Assembly: GCF_030534315.2 (NCBI RefSeq) | Contig: NZ_CP130558.2 | Location: 124,001 to 188,000 of the forward strand | Reading direction: 5' to 3' | Length of the DNA: 64,000 nt | From: Thermoanaerobacterium sp. CMT5567-10 | GTDB lineage: Bacteria; Bacillota; Thermoanaerobacteria; Thermoanaerobacterales; Thermoanaerobacteraceae | In this document: positions 46,809-56,415 of the stretch, one piece after another | How the letters are laid out: the number at the start of each line of letters is the position of its first letter | How positions within the stretch are numbered: position 1 is the first letter of the stretch | The notes under the pieces: model-generated | Told to the model about the DNA's origin: nothing | Databases searched by the model: none | What the model saw: the letters and a program-made list of their open reading frames with translations, nothing else | Translations under genes and position numbers: made by a program

Positions 46809-46860
46809 GAAAACTCCTCCTTTATGTTATATTATACTATCATCTAATTTAGATTTCTAT

Positions 46861-46896
46861 AAAAAAATAAGACCAAGTATTAAAAACTGGTCTCAT
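46861..46896 (-). terminator. Terminator after speB
   Basis: Imperfect stem (AGACCA/TGGTCT extended through one bulge) followed on the minus strand by seven T. Confidence 0.72.
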
Positions 46897-46900
46897 TTTT

Positions 46901-47767
46901 TTATAAGAAGGATAAAATTGATTCACGAATAAGTTTTGCTGCTAAAATTGAAGTAATACCTGAATGGTCGTAATCAGGTGATACCTCAACTAAATCCATA
47001 CCGACAACATTTAAATCTTTTAAAATGTGTATTGCATTAAATGCCTCTTTTGATGTTATACCACCTGGTTCAGGTGTACCAGTTCCAGGAGCATATGCAG
47101 GATCTAAAACATCTATATCCCATGTAATATAAATAGGTTTTGACTTAATATACTCAAGTACACTTTTTAAAGGCTCAACAACGTTAAACAAAAACATATT
47201 AGTATTTTTATAAGAAAACTCGAATTCTTCTTTTATTCCAGAGCGTATACCAAAATGATACATATTTTTATTATTGATGAATTCAGAAGCCTTTCTTAAA
47301 ACAGTCGCATGAGAATTTTCTTCACCAAAAAATTCAGTTCTTAGATCAGTATGTGCATCAAAATGAAGTACTACCAATTCATCACCATACTTTTTGTAAA
47401 CTTCTTTTATAACTGGAGCACTTATTAAATGCTCTCCTCCCAAAAATAACGGCTTTTTTCCATCATCAAGTATTTCTTTGGCTGCATTTCCAATTATATC
47501 GAGGCTTTTCTCGACGTTTCCATAAGGTAAAATTAAATCACCAAAATCATAATATTTCTTTTCTTTTAAATTTCTATCTAGATAAACGCTGTATTCTTCT
47601 AAGCCTAATGATGCTGTTCTTATCGCCTGTGGGCCAAAACGTGTACCAGGTTTAAAACTAACTGTATAATCCATAGGTACGCCTACAATTACAATATCTG
47701 ACTCTTTGTAATCATTAATGCTACTTAAAAATTTGCCGCTATTCGAAAAATTGTCTTTTATTACCAA
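46901..47767 (-). CDS. speB: Agmatinase-type ureohydrolase
   Basis: Hydrolyses agmatine to putrescine and urea with two manganese ions. Ligands are in GGEHL, HFDAHTDLR, SHATV and WDIDVLDPAYAPGTGTPEPGG. It has 288 residues from TTG, eight bases after AGGAGG. It lies three bases after speE, so putrescine made here can go straight to spermidine. Arginase is possible, but the polyamine context favours agmatinase. Confidence 0.9.
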   Translation of the reverse strand: MVIKDNFSNSGKFLSSINDYKESDIVIVGVPMDYTVSFKPGTRFGPQAIRTASLGLEEYSVYLDRNLKEKKYYDFGDLILPYGNVEKSLDIIGNAAKEILDDGKKPLFLGGEHLISAPVIKEVYKKYGDELVVLHFDAHTDLRTEFFGEENSHATVLRKASEFINNKNMYHFGIRSGIKEEFEFSYKNTNMFLFNVVEPLKSVLEYIKSKPIYITWDIDVLDPAYAPGTGTPEPGGITSKEAFNAIHILKDLNVVGMDLVEVSPDYDHSGITSILAAKLIRESILSFL

Positions 47768-47770
47768 AAA

Positions 47771-48604
47771 CTATGCCTCCTCAAAAATATCTTTTAAAAA
47801 TTTAGGCAATACAAAACTAGATTTATGCAATTCTGGTGTATAGTATTTTGTCTCAATCTCAGGTATATTATTCACATCAACTGCTTCAGGATCGTATTTT
47901 TTTGATCCCATTGTAAAAGTCCATAAGTGTCCTGGATACGTAGGTATAGTACAGATATATGGCTTTACTATTGGATAGATTTTTTTAAACATCTTGCTTA
48001 ATTTATTTATTAAACTGCCATAAATAAACGGTGATTCTGTCTGTGCTACTATTATCCCATCATCTCTAAGGCAGTCATATACAGATCTATAAAAATCTTC
48101 AGTAAATAGGCCAACTGCAGGTCCTATTGGATCTGTTGAATCTACGATTACAACGTCAAATTCATTTTTATGTTCATTTACATACTTTATTCCATCGCCA
48201 ATCATAACTTCAACTTTTTTATCATTTAATCCATAGCTTATTGAAGGCAAATATTTTTTTGAATTTTCTACTACTCTCTCATCTATTTCAGCAAGAACAA
48301 TTCTCTCTACTGTATTATGTTTTAAAATTTCTTTTACAGCTCCACCATCACCTCCACCTACAATCAGCACATTTTTTGGACTTTTGTGTGTAAAAAGCGG
48401 AACATGTACAATCATTTCATGATACACAAATTCATCTTTTTCAGTTGTTTGCAGGATGCCATCTAATACTAAAACTCTTCCATAGAATTCAGATTCTATA
48501 ACGTCTAACTTTTGATATTTAGTTTCCTCCGAATTTAACGTTCTTTTTACTTTAAGTGAATAACCAATGCAGTCATTGTGATGTTCAGTAAACCATAGTT
48601 CCAT
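47771..48604 (-). CDS. speE: Spermidine synthase
   Basis: Transfers an aminopropyl group from decarboxylated SAM (made by SpeD, 35863-36237) to putrescine. It has ELWFTEHH at the N-terminus, the SAM-binding [12 protein letters not shown], the catalytic aspartate in [13 protein letters not shown] and the YPGHLWTF block. It has 277 residues and is coupled to speB. Confidence 0.95.
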   Translation of the reverse strand: MELWFTEHHNDCIGYSLKVKRTLNSEETKYQKLDVIESEFYGRVLVLDGILQTTEKDEFVYHEMIVHVPLFTHKSPKNVLIVGGGDGGAVKEILKHNTVERIVLAEIDERVVENSKKYLPSISYGLNDKKVEVMIGDGIKYVNEHKNEFDVVIVDSTDPIGPAVGLFTEDFYRSVYDCLRDDGIIVAQTESPFIYGSLINKLSKMFKKIYPIVKPYICTIPTYPGHLWTFTMGSKKYDPEAVDVNNIPEIETKYYTPELHKSSFVLPKFLKDIFEEA

Positions 48605-48628
48605 TAAACATTCCTCCTAAATTGTTAT

Positions 48629-49003
48629 TTATTTAAATAATTCATCAATATCAATTGTCAATCCATTATTAGACTTTTTAAAGCCATTTTTTATATAAAA
48701 TTCATCATAGTCAGAATAACCAATATATGCCTTTTGGATTCCAAAATCATATAAGTTATTTAAAGCTACCTTTAAAAGCATAGTTCCATAGCCTTTCATT
48801 TGATAATTTGGCAAAACTGCATGTCCAACTATTCTTGCAATATTATTATTTACTTCAATACAAATATAACCAAATGGCTTCTCATCAACTACCACCATGC
48901 AAACACATCTATTTATATCACATGAAAATGGTATTTTAAAATACTTAGCAATTTCCTCCATAAATTTCATATCATCTGTTGATGCAAACTTTATTCTAAA
49001 CAT
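48629..49003 (-). CDS. GNAT-family N-acetyltransferase
   Basis: A 124-residue minimal GNAT fold. The acetyl-CoA motif A is VLPNYQMKGYGTMLL (Q-x-x-G-x-G), followed by the C-terminal YDEFYIKNGFK block. The substrate is unknown. It lies between speE and rluB; spermidine acetylation would suit the neighbourhood, but nothing in the sequence proves it. Confidence 0.8.
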   Translation of the reverse strand: MFRIKFASTDDMKFMEEIAKYFKIPFSCDINRCVCMVVVDEKPFGYICIEVNNNIARIVGHAVLPNYQMKGYGTMLLKVALNNLYDFGIQKAYIGYSDYDEFYIKNGFKKSNNGLTIDIDELFK

Positions 49004-49020
49004 ATCACATCTTTCTCTCT

Positions 49021-49728
49021 TTATAAGTTTTTTAAATATTGAACTTCTTCACCGGTTAAATAGCGCCACTGCCCTACTTTTAAATTTCCTAGCTCTAAAT
49101 CTCCTATCTTAATCCTCTTTAATGTCATAACAGGGTGACCTATCAATTCACACATTCTTCTAATCTGCCTGTTGCGTCCTTCATGTATAACTATTTTTAC
49201 AAGAGCATCATTATTTATTTTTTTTAATATTTCAATTTTGGCTTTTGCTGTTAAGCGATTATCTAATAACAGTCCATTTCTAAATCTATCCAGATCTTTA
49301 TCATCAGGTATACCTCTTATTTTAGCAATATAAACTTTATCAATTTCATGTTTAGGATGCATAAGTTTATTTGCTATGTCCCCATCGTTTGTTAACAAAA
49401 GTAATCCTGAAGTATTGTAGTCTAAACGTCCTACTGGATATATTCTATCTTTAATTTTAATTATATCAAGGACCGATGGCCTTCCAAATTGATCTTTAAC
49501 TGTTGTTATAAATCCAGTTGGTTTATTTAACATAATGTAAATATTGTGTTGAACTTTTGCAACTACTCTCCCATTATATTCAACAATGTCTTTATCTGGA
49601 TCAATTTTAATGCCAAGATTTTTTATAACAGTACCATTAACTTTAATTTTTCCATCAAGAATTAATTGCTCACATTTTCTTCTCGATGCAATACCACATT
49701 CGGCTAAATACTTTTGCAATCTTTCCAT
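49021..49728 (-). CDS. rluB: 23S rRNA pseudouridine synthase, RluB/RsuA family
   Basis: An N-terminal S4 RNA-binding domain (MERLQKYLAECGIASRRKCEQ) precedes the pseudouridine synthase core with the catalytic aspartate in GRLDYNTSGLLLLTNDG and the late HEGRNRQIRRM motif. ATG 49728 gives 235 residues with the family-typical MERLQKYL start; an in-frame ATG at 49752 would add eight hydrophobic residues. Confidence 0.93.
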   Translation of the reverse strand: MERLQKYLAECGIASRRKCEQLILDGKIKVNGTVIKNLGIKIDPDKDIVEYNGRVVAKVQHNIYIMLNKPTGFITTVKDQFGRPSVLDIIKIKDRIYPVGRLDYNTSGLLLLTNDGDIANKLMHPKHEIDKVYIAKIRGIPDDKDLDRFRNGLLLDNRLTAKAKIEILKKINNDALVKIVIHEGRNRQIRRMCELIGHPVMTLKRIKIGDLELGNLKVGQWRYLTGEEVQYLKNL

Positions 49729-49809
49729 AATAATTATTACACCTGCAATCATGGATATCCCAACTTAACGTTTATAATATAACATTTTTTTTATTAAAAG
49801 ACAATATAT

Positions 49810-49832
49810 TAAGCGAGCGTAAAGCTCGCTTA
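49810..49832 (-). terminator. Hairpin after the FAD oxidoreductase gene
   Basis: Nine-pair stem TAAGCGAGC/GCTCGCTTA with a five-base loop; it overlaps the stop codon. The minus-strand tail is A/T-rich rather than a clean T-run. Confidence 0.6.
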
Positions 49833-51113
49833 GACTAGTTTTTCATCGTATATTCCTATTAGATTGTCTCTTTCTATCTTTTCTTTAATTACATTAGTAT
49901 CAGTTGTATATAATCCTAATGATTTCATTCGTTCAAAATACTTACCTCCTGCAAAAGTGTACCGATTTTTTAAACCTTCTTTAGTTTCAATACATTCATT
50001 TTCATATGCGATAAGGTCACCAGATGCCAAATTCCTTGGCAGCTCAAGTAGAGGCATGCCCAGCGATAATCTAACGCTATTGTGTCCAGCCAAACAACCA
50101 GTCACCATAGCCTCAGTATGGCCGGTAAACAACCCTGATTTTTCCCCTGCGCATAGCAAATTATCTAATCCCTTAACTTTCATACTGTTATTTCTTGGAG
50201 CAATAGATAAATATCTGATAGAATTAGCCTTTCCTCCTGAATATGGATCTTCAAATCTAGCTCTTTCAAGCCCCGGTATTTTTCTCAATTTGTCTAGGGG
50301 ATAAAACGGCGTCATCAATTTAGCATGACCTGTATCTAACAACACAACATTTTTTGCATATTCAGGAAGTGCATATTGCTGACACACTTTTAATTTTAAT
50401 TTTTCCATATTAACATCTTCTTCTGGAACAGGCAATACTACAACACCGTCTTTATCAAGTTTTTCTCTAATTTCATCACTTAATGAATCTTTGTTTAGCT
50501 TACAAGAACCACTAAATGCACCATATACCTCATCCGATCTCATTCCCAAAATATCGTCAATACCTGCTCTATAGCTTATGCTAATTCTCGGTCCAAATGA
50601 TGGACATCTTAATATGCACATAGAACAACCATTGCCATATCTTAAACAATTCCCCATAGGACCTGTCGATCCTGTAGTTTCAATAAAAACATCTCCACAT
50701 TCAACAGAATCATCAGCCAAAACTATTCCTTTGATTTTTGTATTGCTTTCCATTAATACGTCAGCTGCTCTTGATATAAATTTAATCTTAATTCCTTTAC
50801 TAAAAAGCATGTTTCTTATTGCAGGCTCTACTTTCGTAATATCATATAAGTTTGCGTGCTTATGTCCTGGAAAATCAACATTTGTATGTCTAGCACACAT
50901 ATCAGTTATTTCTATTAACTCATGTCCACCAAGATATTTTATTTCTTCTGCTGCTGTATATCTTCCGTTATTTCTCATAATTCCTCCAACAAGTCCACAT
51001 CCTAACAGCATATCAGTTTTTTCAAGAAGTACAACATCTGCTCCAGCTTTTTTTGCTGTGAGAGCCGCTGCGCATCCTGCCCAGCCTCCCCCAATAACAA
51101 CAACTTTAACCAT
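49830..51113 (-). CDS. FAD-dependent oxidoreductase with cysteine motif
   Basis: The N-terminal FAD fold is KVVVIGGGWAGCAAALTAKKAG; the C-terminal cofactor block is LDNLLCAGEKSGLFTGHTEAM. Between them lies a cysteine cluster GNGCSMCILRCPSFG suited to an Fe-S or redox centre. It resembles the GidA/TrmFO class of flavoproteins but is shorter (427 residues) and lacks their tRNA-binding tail. It overlaps the 51106 gene by eight bases, so the two are coupled. ATG 51113 is eight bases after AAGGAG. Confidence 0.8.
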   Translation of the reverse strand: MVKVVVIGGGWAGCAAALTAKKAGADVVLLEKTDMLLGCGLVGGIMRNNGRYTAAEEIKYLGGHELIEITDMCARHTNVDFPGHKHANLYDITKVEPAIRNMLFSKGIKIKFISRAADVLMESNTKIKGIVLADDSVECGDVFIETTGSTGPMGNCLRYGNGCSMCILRCPSFGPRISISYRAGIDDILGMRSDEVYGAFSGSCKLNKDSLSDEIREKLDKDGVVVLPVPEEDVNMEKLKLKVCQQYALPEYAKNVVLLDTGHAKLMTPFYPLDKLRKIPGLERARFEDPYSGGKANSIRYLSIAPRNNSMKVKGLDNLLCAGEKSGLFTGHTEAMVTGCLAGHNSVRLSLGMPLLELPRNLASGDLIAYENECIETKEGLKNRYTFAGGKYFERMKSLGLYTTDTNVIKEKIERDNLIGIYDEKLV

Positions 51114-52074
51114 ACAAAATTCTCCTTTCAATTGCCTTTTCTACATCAAGTTGTACTTTGCAAGATCTTACTTTTTGTCCATCTATTTGAACTTCGCAAC
51201 TGCCACAGATTCCTTCTCCACAGCATATTGTATTGTTATTTGATACTGCAAGATAAGCCTCATTGTTGTATAAATTCATATAATTAAATATATTAAGGTG
51301 CTGCTCATTAGAGCCTCCACTGTATATCAACTTCAAATCATTGTCTGCAATAGCATTCTTCAAAATTTCCTGCCCTTCAGCACTTAAAATATCTGTTGTT
51401 ATTATATTTAAATTAAGCTGATCCAGGTATTGGCTAATAAAAAATTGTCCTGTTTTACCCTTATCGATTATTACTGTGATTTTATTGTTATTTCTGTACA
51501 ATTTATTAATAACAATAACTCCTGGTGCCTGTGCAATTCCTCTCAATACTACTAAGCATTTTGAATTTTTAAGACCTTTTATATACTTATGTCCAAATAA
51601 TCCATTCCAATAAGGTCCCCTAATACATATCCTTTTTTCACTTAAATCAATTAAACTTGTTTTGGGACCATTAATTTGGATTGCTACTTTCACAAAACCG
51701 TTAATTTCATCCGTATACATTATAGACATCGGAGTATCAAAAAATGATGGACTTAACTCATTCCTTAGAAAAATATATGAGCCTGGCTCGTTCAAGTCCC
51801 TAGCCATTTTATTAGGTACAGATAATGTTAATATAAATAAATTTTCATTTATCTTTTGCTTGTCTATTATATTTGAAACCATTGTATTTCTCTTTGCTTT
51901 AGCCTTTCTTTTTGACCAAACAAACTCTTGAAATACGCATACACCCTTCCAATTACAGTCACAAAATTTTTTACCTTGCAATTGAGAACACACTATGCAT
52001 TCATCTAATTCTGCCAAGTAGCAAGGGCAATAATCACTGCCAATGTCAATACATTCCAGCCTTGGACTTGCCAT
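51106..52074 (-). CDS. PyrK/sulfide dehydrogenase-like Fe-S flavoprotein
   Basis: A 322-residue electron-transfer protein. The N-terminus has many cysteines (CPCYLAEL, CIVCSQLQGKKFCDCNWKGVC), the centre has a ferredoxin-reductase-type FAD/NAD module (residues about 70-260), and the C-terminus has a [2Fe-2S] site CCGEGICGSCEVQI then Cys about 10 residues on. This architecture occurs in PyrK (dihydroorotate dehydrogenase) and SudB/NfnA-type proteins. It probably feeds electrons to or from the overlapping FAD oxidoreductase. No pyrimidine gene is near, so PyrK itself is unlikely. Confidence 0.8.
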   Translation of the reverse strand: MASPRLECIDIGSDYCPCYLAELDECIVCSQLQGKKFCDCNWKGVCVFQEFVWSKRKAKAKRNTMVSNIIDKQKINENLFILTLSVPNKMARDLNEPGSYIFLRNELSPSFFDTPMSIMYTDEINGFVKVAIQINGPKTSLIDLSEKRICIRGPYWNGLFGHKYIKGLKNSKCLVVLRGIAQAPGVIVINKLYRNNNKITVIIDKGKTGQFFISQYLDQLNLNIITTDILSAEGQEILKNAIADNDLKLIYSGGSNEQHLNIFNYMNLYNNEAYLAVSNNNTICCGEGICGSCEVQIDGQKVRSCKVQLDVEKAIERRILYG

Positions 52075-52137
52075 TACACCATCTCCTAAAGAAAAATTTC
52101 ACATATTTATGGTATTCTCAAATAAAAAAATGGTTAC

Positions 52138-52169
52138 AAAAAAACTCCTAGCAAAATGCTAAGAGTTTT
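52138..52169 (-). terminator. Terminator after the 52159 gene
   Basis: Thirteen-position stem with one wobble (AAAACTCCTAGCA, loop AAA) and seven T on the minus strand; it includes the stop codon. Confidence 0.82.
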
Positions 52170-53313
52170 CTGCTTGAAAAATATTTACCCAGTTTTTAAT
52201 TATTGTTTTTAGATTGTAGTTATAATCCCTTTCGTCAATCGTTTTTCCTGCAACTACATCTATCGTAACAATTTGTTTATCATTTAATAATACTTTGGCT
52301 ATTCCAACTTTTTCACCTATACCTATAGGTGCCTTTATTGATTTAGGGATATTATATTCAACTTTTATGTTTAAAATTTCTTCTTTTGATACGGGCAACG
52401 TAAAATCATCATTGTACTGAAGCGGCAAATATTTCTCTTTGCCATTGATAACACTTATTGTTTTTAATACCTGACATTTTGAAGCAACTTTTAATGGCTT
52501 GTACTTTTCAAAAGAATAATCTAAAATTTTTTGTGAATCTTCCCACATAGGACCGCTATTTAGAACTACAGATATAAGCCTGTGACCATCTCTAGTTGCT
52601 GAAGCGACGAGACATCTGCCGGCCTTATTAGTAAATCCTGTTTTTACACCATCCCCGCCTTCATATTGCCAAAGCATTTTATTTTTATTTCTCAAATATC
52701 TATCGTAATCCCGTCCACTCCAAGGTATCGTCTTTTCTTTAGTCGAAACAATTTCCGCAAATTTGCTGTAATTGTTAAAAGCGTACCTTGTAATTAATGC
52801 TAAATCATAAGCGGTTGTATAATGGTTGTTGATTCCGATATCAAGACCAGATGGCGTAACAAAATTTGTATTGTATGCACCAATATCTTTTGCCTTTTTA
52901 TTCATCATCTCCGCAAATTTCTCCACACTACCGCCAATATGTTCAGCAATAGCTGTTGCAGCATCATTTCCAGAATTGAGCATTAAACCATACAATAAAT
53001 CTATAAGCGAAAGTTTTTCACCTGGAGCAAGCCAAATTGAAGAACCTCCTACACTAGCTGCTCTTTTACTGACATTTACAATATCGTTTAAATTTCCGTA
53101 TTCTAACGCTAGTAGTAGAGTCATAATTTTAGTAGTGCTTGCCATAGGAAGTTTTTCATTTATGTTTTTTTCGTACAAAATTCTACCAGATTTCTGATCC
53201 ATAACTATCGCAGCCTTCGCTGCAATTTGTGGCGGTTCTATATTTTCAGCGTTTACGTTTATCGGGGTCATAAGGAAAGTAAAAATTAGTAAAAATAAAA
53301 GTGTCTTTTTCAT
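52159..53313 (-). CDS. D-alanyl-D-alanine carboxypeptidase (PBP5 family)
   Basis: Trims the terminal D-Ala of peptidoglycan stem peptides outside the membrane. A signal peptide covers about residues 1-22, then come the serine-nucleophile motif STTK near 60, SGN near 115 and KTG near 220, and a C-terminal beta domain. ATG 53313, six bases after GGAGG, gives 384 residues. It is a paralogue of DacF at 61635. Its position beside gerW suggests a cortex role, but the sequence does not decide between vegetative and sporulation use. Confidence 0.9.
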   Translation of the reverse strand: MKKTLLFLLIFTFLMTPINVNAENIEPPQIAAKAAIVMDQKSGRILYEKNINEKLPMASTTKIMTLLLALEYGNLNDIVNVSKRAASVGGSSIWLAPGEKLSLIDLLYGLMLNSGNDAATAIAEHIGGSVEKFAEMMNKKAKDIGAYNTNFVTPSGLDIGINNHYTTAYDLALITRYAFNNYSKFAEIVSTKEKTIPWSGRDYDRYLRNKNKMLWQYEGGDGVKTGFTNKAGRCLVASATRDGHRLISVVLNSGPMWEDSQKILDYSFEKYKPLKVASKCQVLKTISVINGKEKYLPLQYNDDFTLPVSKEEILNIKVEYNIPKSIKAPIGIGEKVGIAKVLLNDKQIVTIDVVAGKTIDERDYNYNLKTIIKNWVNIFQAENS

Positions 53314-53368
53314 CACTGTCCTCCTTGAAAGTTAATACCTCACATTATGACCCACATTTTAATTAATA

Positions 53369-53818
53369 TTAATCTACATTATTTGTTACTGTTATCGGTG
53401 TTGATTTTTTATACGTTTTGTTTTTATTAAAAACATTTTGTAGCTCTTCCATTAATTTAGGTGCTAAATCAATAATTCTTTCAACCATCGCATTTTGATT
53501 GACAGGTAAAAGCCTTATCTGACCTTGTCCGACAACCATAAAAGCGACGGGTTGCAATGAAACGCCTGCACCACTACCACCACCAAATGGCATTTTTGAC
53601 TCCTGATTATCCTGCTGATTTTGTTCTTTATCTTTATTTTGTGTCATTTGAAATTCTCCACCACCAGCCGCAAAGCCGAAAGTCACTCTTGAAATAGGAA
53701 TAATAACAGTTCCATCTGGTGCTTCAACTGCATCACCTACTATAGTGTTAACATCTATCATGTCTTTCAGACTTTCCATCGTTGTTTTCATTAACCCTTC
53801 AATTGGATGATCACTCAT
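53369..53818 (-). CDS. ytfJ: GerW/YtfJ sporulation protein
   Basis: Spore protein needed in B. subtilis for germination through certain receptors. The family pattern is complete: MSDHPIEGLMKTTMESLKDM, NTIVGDAVEAPDGTVIIPIS, VTFGFAAGGGEF, a Gln/Asn-rich hinge, GGGSGAGVSLQPVAF and LLPVNQN. ATG 53818 is behind GGAGGTGATCAGG and gives 149 residues. It follows ytfI by five bases, the usual ytfI-ytfJ pair. Confidence 0.93.
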   Translation of the reverse strand: MSDHPIEGLMKTTMESLKDMIDVNTIVGDAVEAPDGTVIIPISRVTFGFAAGGGEFQMTQNKDKEQNQQDNQESKMPFGGGSGAGVSLQPVAFMVVGQGQIRLLPVNQNAMVERIIDLAPKLMEELQNVFNKNKTYKKSTPITVTNNVD

Positions 53819-53823
53819 CCTGA

Positions 53824-54531
53824 TCACCTCCATTTAAAATTCTTAATAAATTTTATACTATTAACTATAATATTACCATATCTAAAATCTAATATGCAAT
53901 TAAAGTTGCTTTCAAGAATATTTCTTCCAAAATATGGACTTATTGATATAGATGGCTTGTTCAAAAATCTAATATTGCAATAAATGGGAACAACTATGGT
54001 ATAAACCACACTATTAATTATCCCATATAAAATAGACGTTAAAGCTGCATCGTTAAAACCTTCTTTTATATTTAAATTAAATTTTCGAATCACTATGGAT
54101 TTTTTTATATTTAAACTCGTTTCATAGATAACATTCTTATTTGAGTAAAACAGATTTGACATTCTAGATATATCGTGAAAACTAAACATTTTTTTCTCTC
54201 CAGTTTTTTTGGGGAATTTTAAAAAAAATGCTTTATGTATTTCATATTTTATAACTGGCTTTTTATCTTTAATTGTCAAATTAGCTACATCAACCACCGT
54301 GCTAAGTAATTTTATTCCAAATAATCTTAACGACATTTCTATCCTATCATTTTCATCAATTCTTTTATAATTAATATCGAAAAAGCCTATCCTAATAAAT
54401 CGCAGTATATATAAGTATATATTTAAAATAAAATTGCTGCCATAATTGTAAAAACATATTTTAATCGTCATAGGTAATGTATATATCACTATAATCAAAA
54501 CTATAATTAGCAATATATAAAAAGAAAACAT
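53824..54531 (-). CDS. ytfI: DUF2953 membrane protein YtfI
   Basis: A hydrophobic helix at residues 1-22 is followed by a basic, beta-rich domain of about 210 residues with the conserved FGIKLLS and DAALTSILYGIINSV patterns. The function is unknown. It sits between scpB and ytfJ, as in B. subtilis. ATG 54531 follows GAAGGTG. Confidence 0.82.
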   Translation of the reverse strand: MFSFYILLIIVLIIVIYTLPMTIKICFYNYGSNFILNIYLYILRFIRIGFFDINYKRIDENDRIEMSLRLFGIKLLSTVVDVANLTIKDKKPVIKYEIHKAFFLKFPKKTGEKKMFSFHDISRMSNLFYSNKNVIYETSLNIKKSIVIRKFNLNIKEGFNDAALTSILYGIINSVVYTIVVPIYCNIRFLNKPSISISPYFGRNILESNFNCILDFRYGNIIVNSIKFIKNFKWR

Positions 54532-54579
54532 CAATTCACCTTCTCAGTTTTATTGTTTTCAATAATTAAAATAAAAATA

Positions 54580-55086
54580 CTATATGACATCATCTAATGG
54601 TGGTAAATCTTTTAAAGAAGGTAAATTAAAGTACTTCAAAAAGTCATCTGTAGTAGAATAAAGTATAGCTCTACCGGGAGCATTTACTCTTCCATTTTCT
54701 TTGATTAAATTAAATTCCAAAAGAGTATTAATTGCCTTCTCGCACTTTACACCTCTTATTTTCTCGATATCTATTCTTGTAATAGGTTGATTGTACGCAA
54801 TTATTGAAAGAACTTCTAATGCAGCTTGGGAAAGGCCCTGTTTTATGTCAAGCCCTAAAGCTTTTTTTATATATTCCGCATACTTTTCATTTGAGCACAT
54901 AGCGATAGAATCATTAATCATAACAACATCTATTCCTCTATTATTGGAGACATAACTGTTTTTCAATCTATAAAAAGATTCCTTAACATCATCTACAGAA
55001 ACATTCAAGACATCACTCAATGTCTTTATCTTTATTGGTCGTCCAGCAGCAAATAAGATTGACTCAATTATACAATCTATATCCAT
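54580..55086 (-). CDS. scpB: Segregation and condensation protein B
   Basis: Winged-helix subunit that binds ScpA and helps SMC compact the chromosome. It shows IESILFAAGRPIKIKTL at the start and LSQAALEVLSIIAYNQPITRIDIEKIRGV in the middle. It has 168 residues and follows scpA by four bases. Confidence 0.95.
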   Translation of the reverse strand: MDIDCIIESILFAAGRPIKIKTLSDVLNVSVDDVKESFYRLKNSYVSNNRGIDVVMINDSIAMCSNEKYAEYIKKALGLDIKQGLSQAALEVLSIIAYNQPITRIDIEKIRGVKCEKAINTLLEFNLIKENGRVNAPGRAILYSTTDDFLKYFNLPSLKDLPPLDDVI

Positions 55087-55090
55087 TTTT

Positions 55091-55801
55091 TCACCTCTTT
55101 AGTTTTTTTATAATAATATCTCCAAATATTTTCTTTTGTTCTGCTACAACTTTATTTAATTTAACAAGCTCCAAAAGTGCCATAAACGAAACTACTTTTT
55201 CCACCTTGTGTCGATTAAATACAAACTCGCTAAATTTCATAATTGGTGTAAAGATTAAATTTTTAAGGAATTCCTTAATTTTATCTTCAACTGTAAATTG
55301 GTCTTTTGTATATTTAATTGGAATTACGTCGCTGTTTGCCCCTTTCAAAATCTTGATATAAGCTTTTTTTAAGTCATCAGCAGAGTAATTAAGTAATAAT
55401 GATTTATCAATGTATTTTATTTCAGGTTCTTCTCTAAAAAACTTAAGCCCATACACATTTGAACTTTTTAATTTATTTGCGACAACCTTATATTTTTTAT
55501 ATTCAATTAACCTTTCTACAAGTATTTCTCTAGGGTCTGCCTCATCTAGCTCCAATTGCTTACCTTCAGGCTGCGCTTTTGGCAAAAGCATACTTGATTT
55601 TATCTCAAGTAACGTCGCTGCCATCAAAATAAATTCAGTAGCTATATCTAAATCCATTTCTTGCATTGCATTCAAGTACTCCATGTATTGTTCAAAAACA
55701 CTGGCTATAGGAATGTCTTTAATGTCTATTTCGTTCTTTTCTATTAGATGAAATAAAAGGTCAAATGGACCTTCAAAAGTTTTAATTTTTACTTTGTACA
55801 T
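55091..55801 (-). CDS. scpA: Segregation and condensation protein A
   Basis: Kleisin subunit bridging SMC heads. It begins YKVKIKTFEGPFDLLFHLIEKNEIDIKDIPI, with FILMAATLLEIKSSMLLPK and a C-terminal winged helix near FMALLELVKLNKV. It has 236 residues. The start overlaps the M50 protease stop by one base. Confidence 0.95.
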   Translation of the reverse strand: MYKVKIKTFEGPFDLLFHLIEKNEIDIKDIPIASVFEQYMEYLNAMQEMDLDIATEFILMAATLLEIKSSMLLPKAQPEGKQLELDEADPREILVERLIEYKKYKVVANKLKSSNVYGLKFFREEPEIKYIDKSLLLNYSADDLKKAYIKILKGANSDVIPIKYTKDQFTVEDKIKEFLKNLIFTPIMKFSEFVFNRHKVEKVVSFMALLELVKLNKVVAEQKKIFGDIIIKKLKR

Positions 55802-56415
55802 TATCCCACTCCAAACGGAAATAAAATTATTGTAGAAATTACCCTGTCCAAACCCATCATCAACGGTGTCATTACAACATTTATTATTCCAGTAAATAGT
55901 AGCAGAAGTAATGCGATCTGTCCATATTGCTCATACTGTGAAAAAATATATGCTTCTTTTTGTGGAAGAAGACTCCATAAAACTTTTGACCCGTCCAATG
56001 GTGGAACAGGAATTATATTAAATACTGCAAAAACTAAATTGTACTCATATAATACATTTAAAAAAAGTCCAACTATTGGTATATTGTCAAAATAAACCAT
56101 TAAAATTCGCGTTGTAAATGCCAGAAAAACATTTGAGAGAGGTCCTGCCAAAGAAACATATAAAACTCCTTTTTTCCTATCTTTAAAATAATACGGATTT
56201 ATCGGTACAGGCTTTGCCCATCCAAAATATATGACAAATAACATAAGTAATCCCAAAGGATCTATGTGTGCAAGTGGATTCAATGTCAACCTGCCATTTT
56301 GTCTAGGGGTCGGGTCACCAAGTTTATCAGCTACATATCCATGACTAAACTCATGGAAGCTCATAGCAATTATCAATGCCGGTATTCTTATCAAATAGCT
56401 TAATATTGTATTCAT
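55801..56415 (-). CDS. Site-2-type (M50) membrane metalloprotease
   Basis: Rhomboid-unrelated intramembrane zinc protease of the YwhC/FtsH-unlinked M50 group. The zinc motif HEFSH is at about residue 21, the second metal ligand in PPLDGSKVLWSLLP near 140, and several hydrophobic helices are seen. It has 204 residues. The substrate is unknown. M50 genes precede scpA in many Firmicutes, and it overlaps cca by four bases. Confidence 0.9.
   Translation of the reverse strand: MNTILSYLIRIPALIIAMSFHEFSHGYVADKLGDPTPRQNGRLTLNPLAHIDPLGLLMLFVIYFGWAKPVPINPYYFKDRKKGVLYVSLAGPLSNVFLAFTTRILMVYFDNIPIVGLFLNVLYEYNLVFAVFNIIPVPPLDGSKVLWSLLPQKEAYIFSQYEQYGQIALLLLLFTGIINVVMTPLMMGLDRVISTIILFPFGVG

Noticed and set aside
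53314..53368. Sigma-G promoter ahead of the 52159 carboxypeptidase
   Set aside because: Minus-strand CATAATG resembles the -10, but its last base is wrong and no matching -35 occurs at 17-18 bases.
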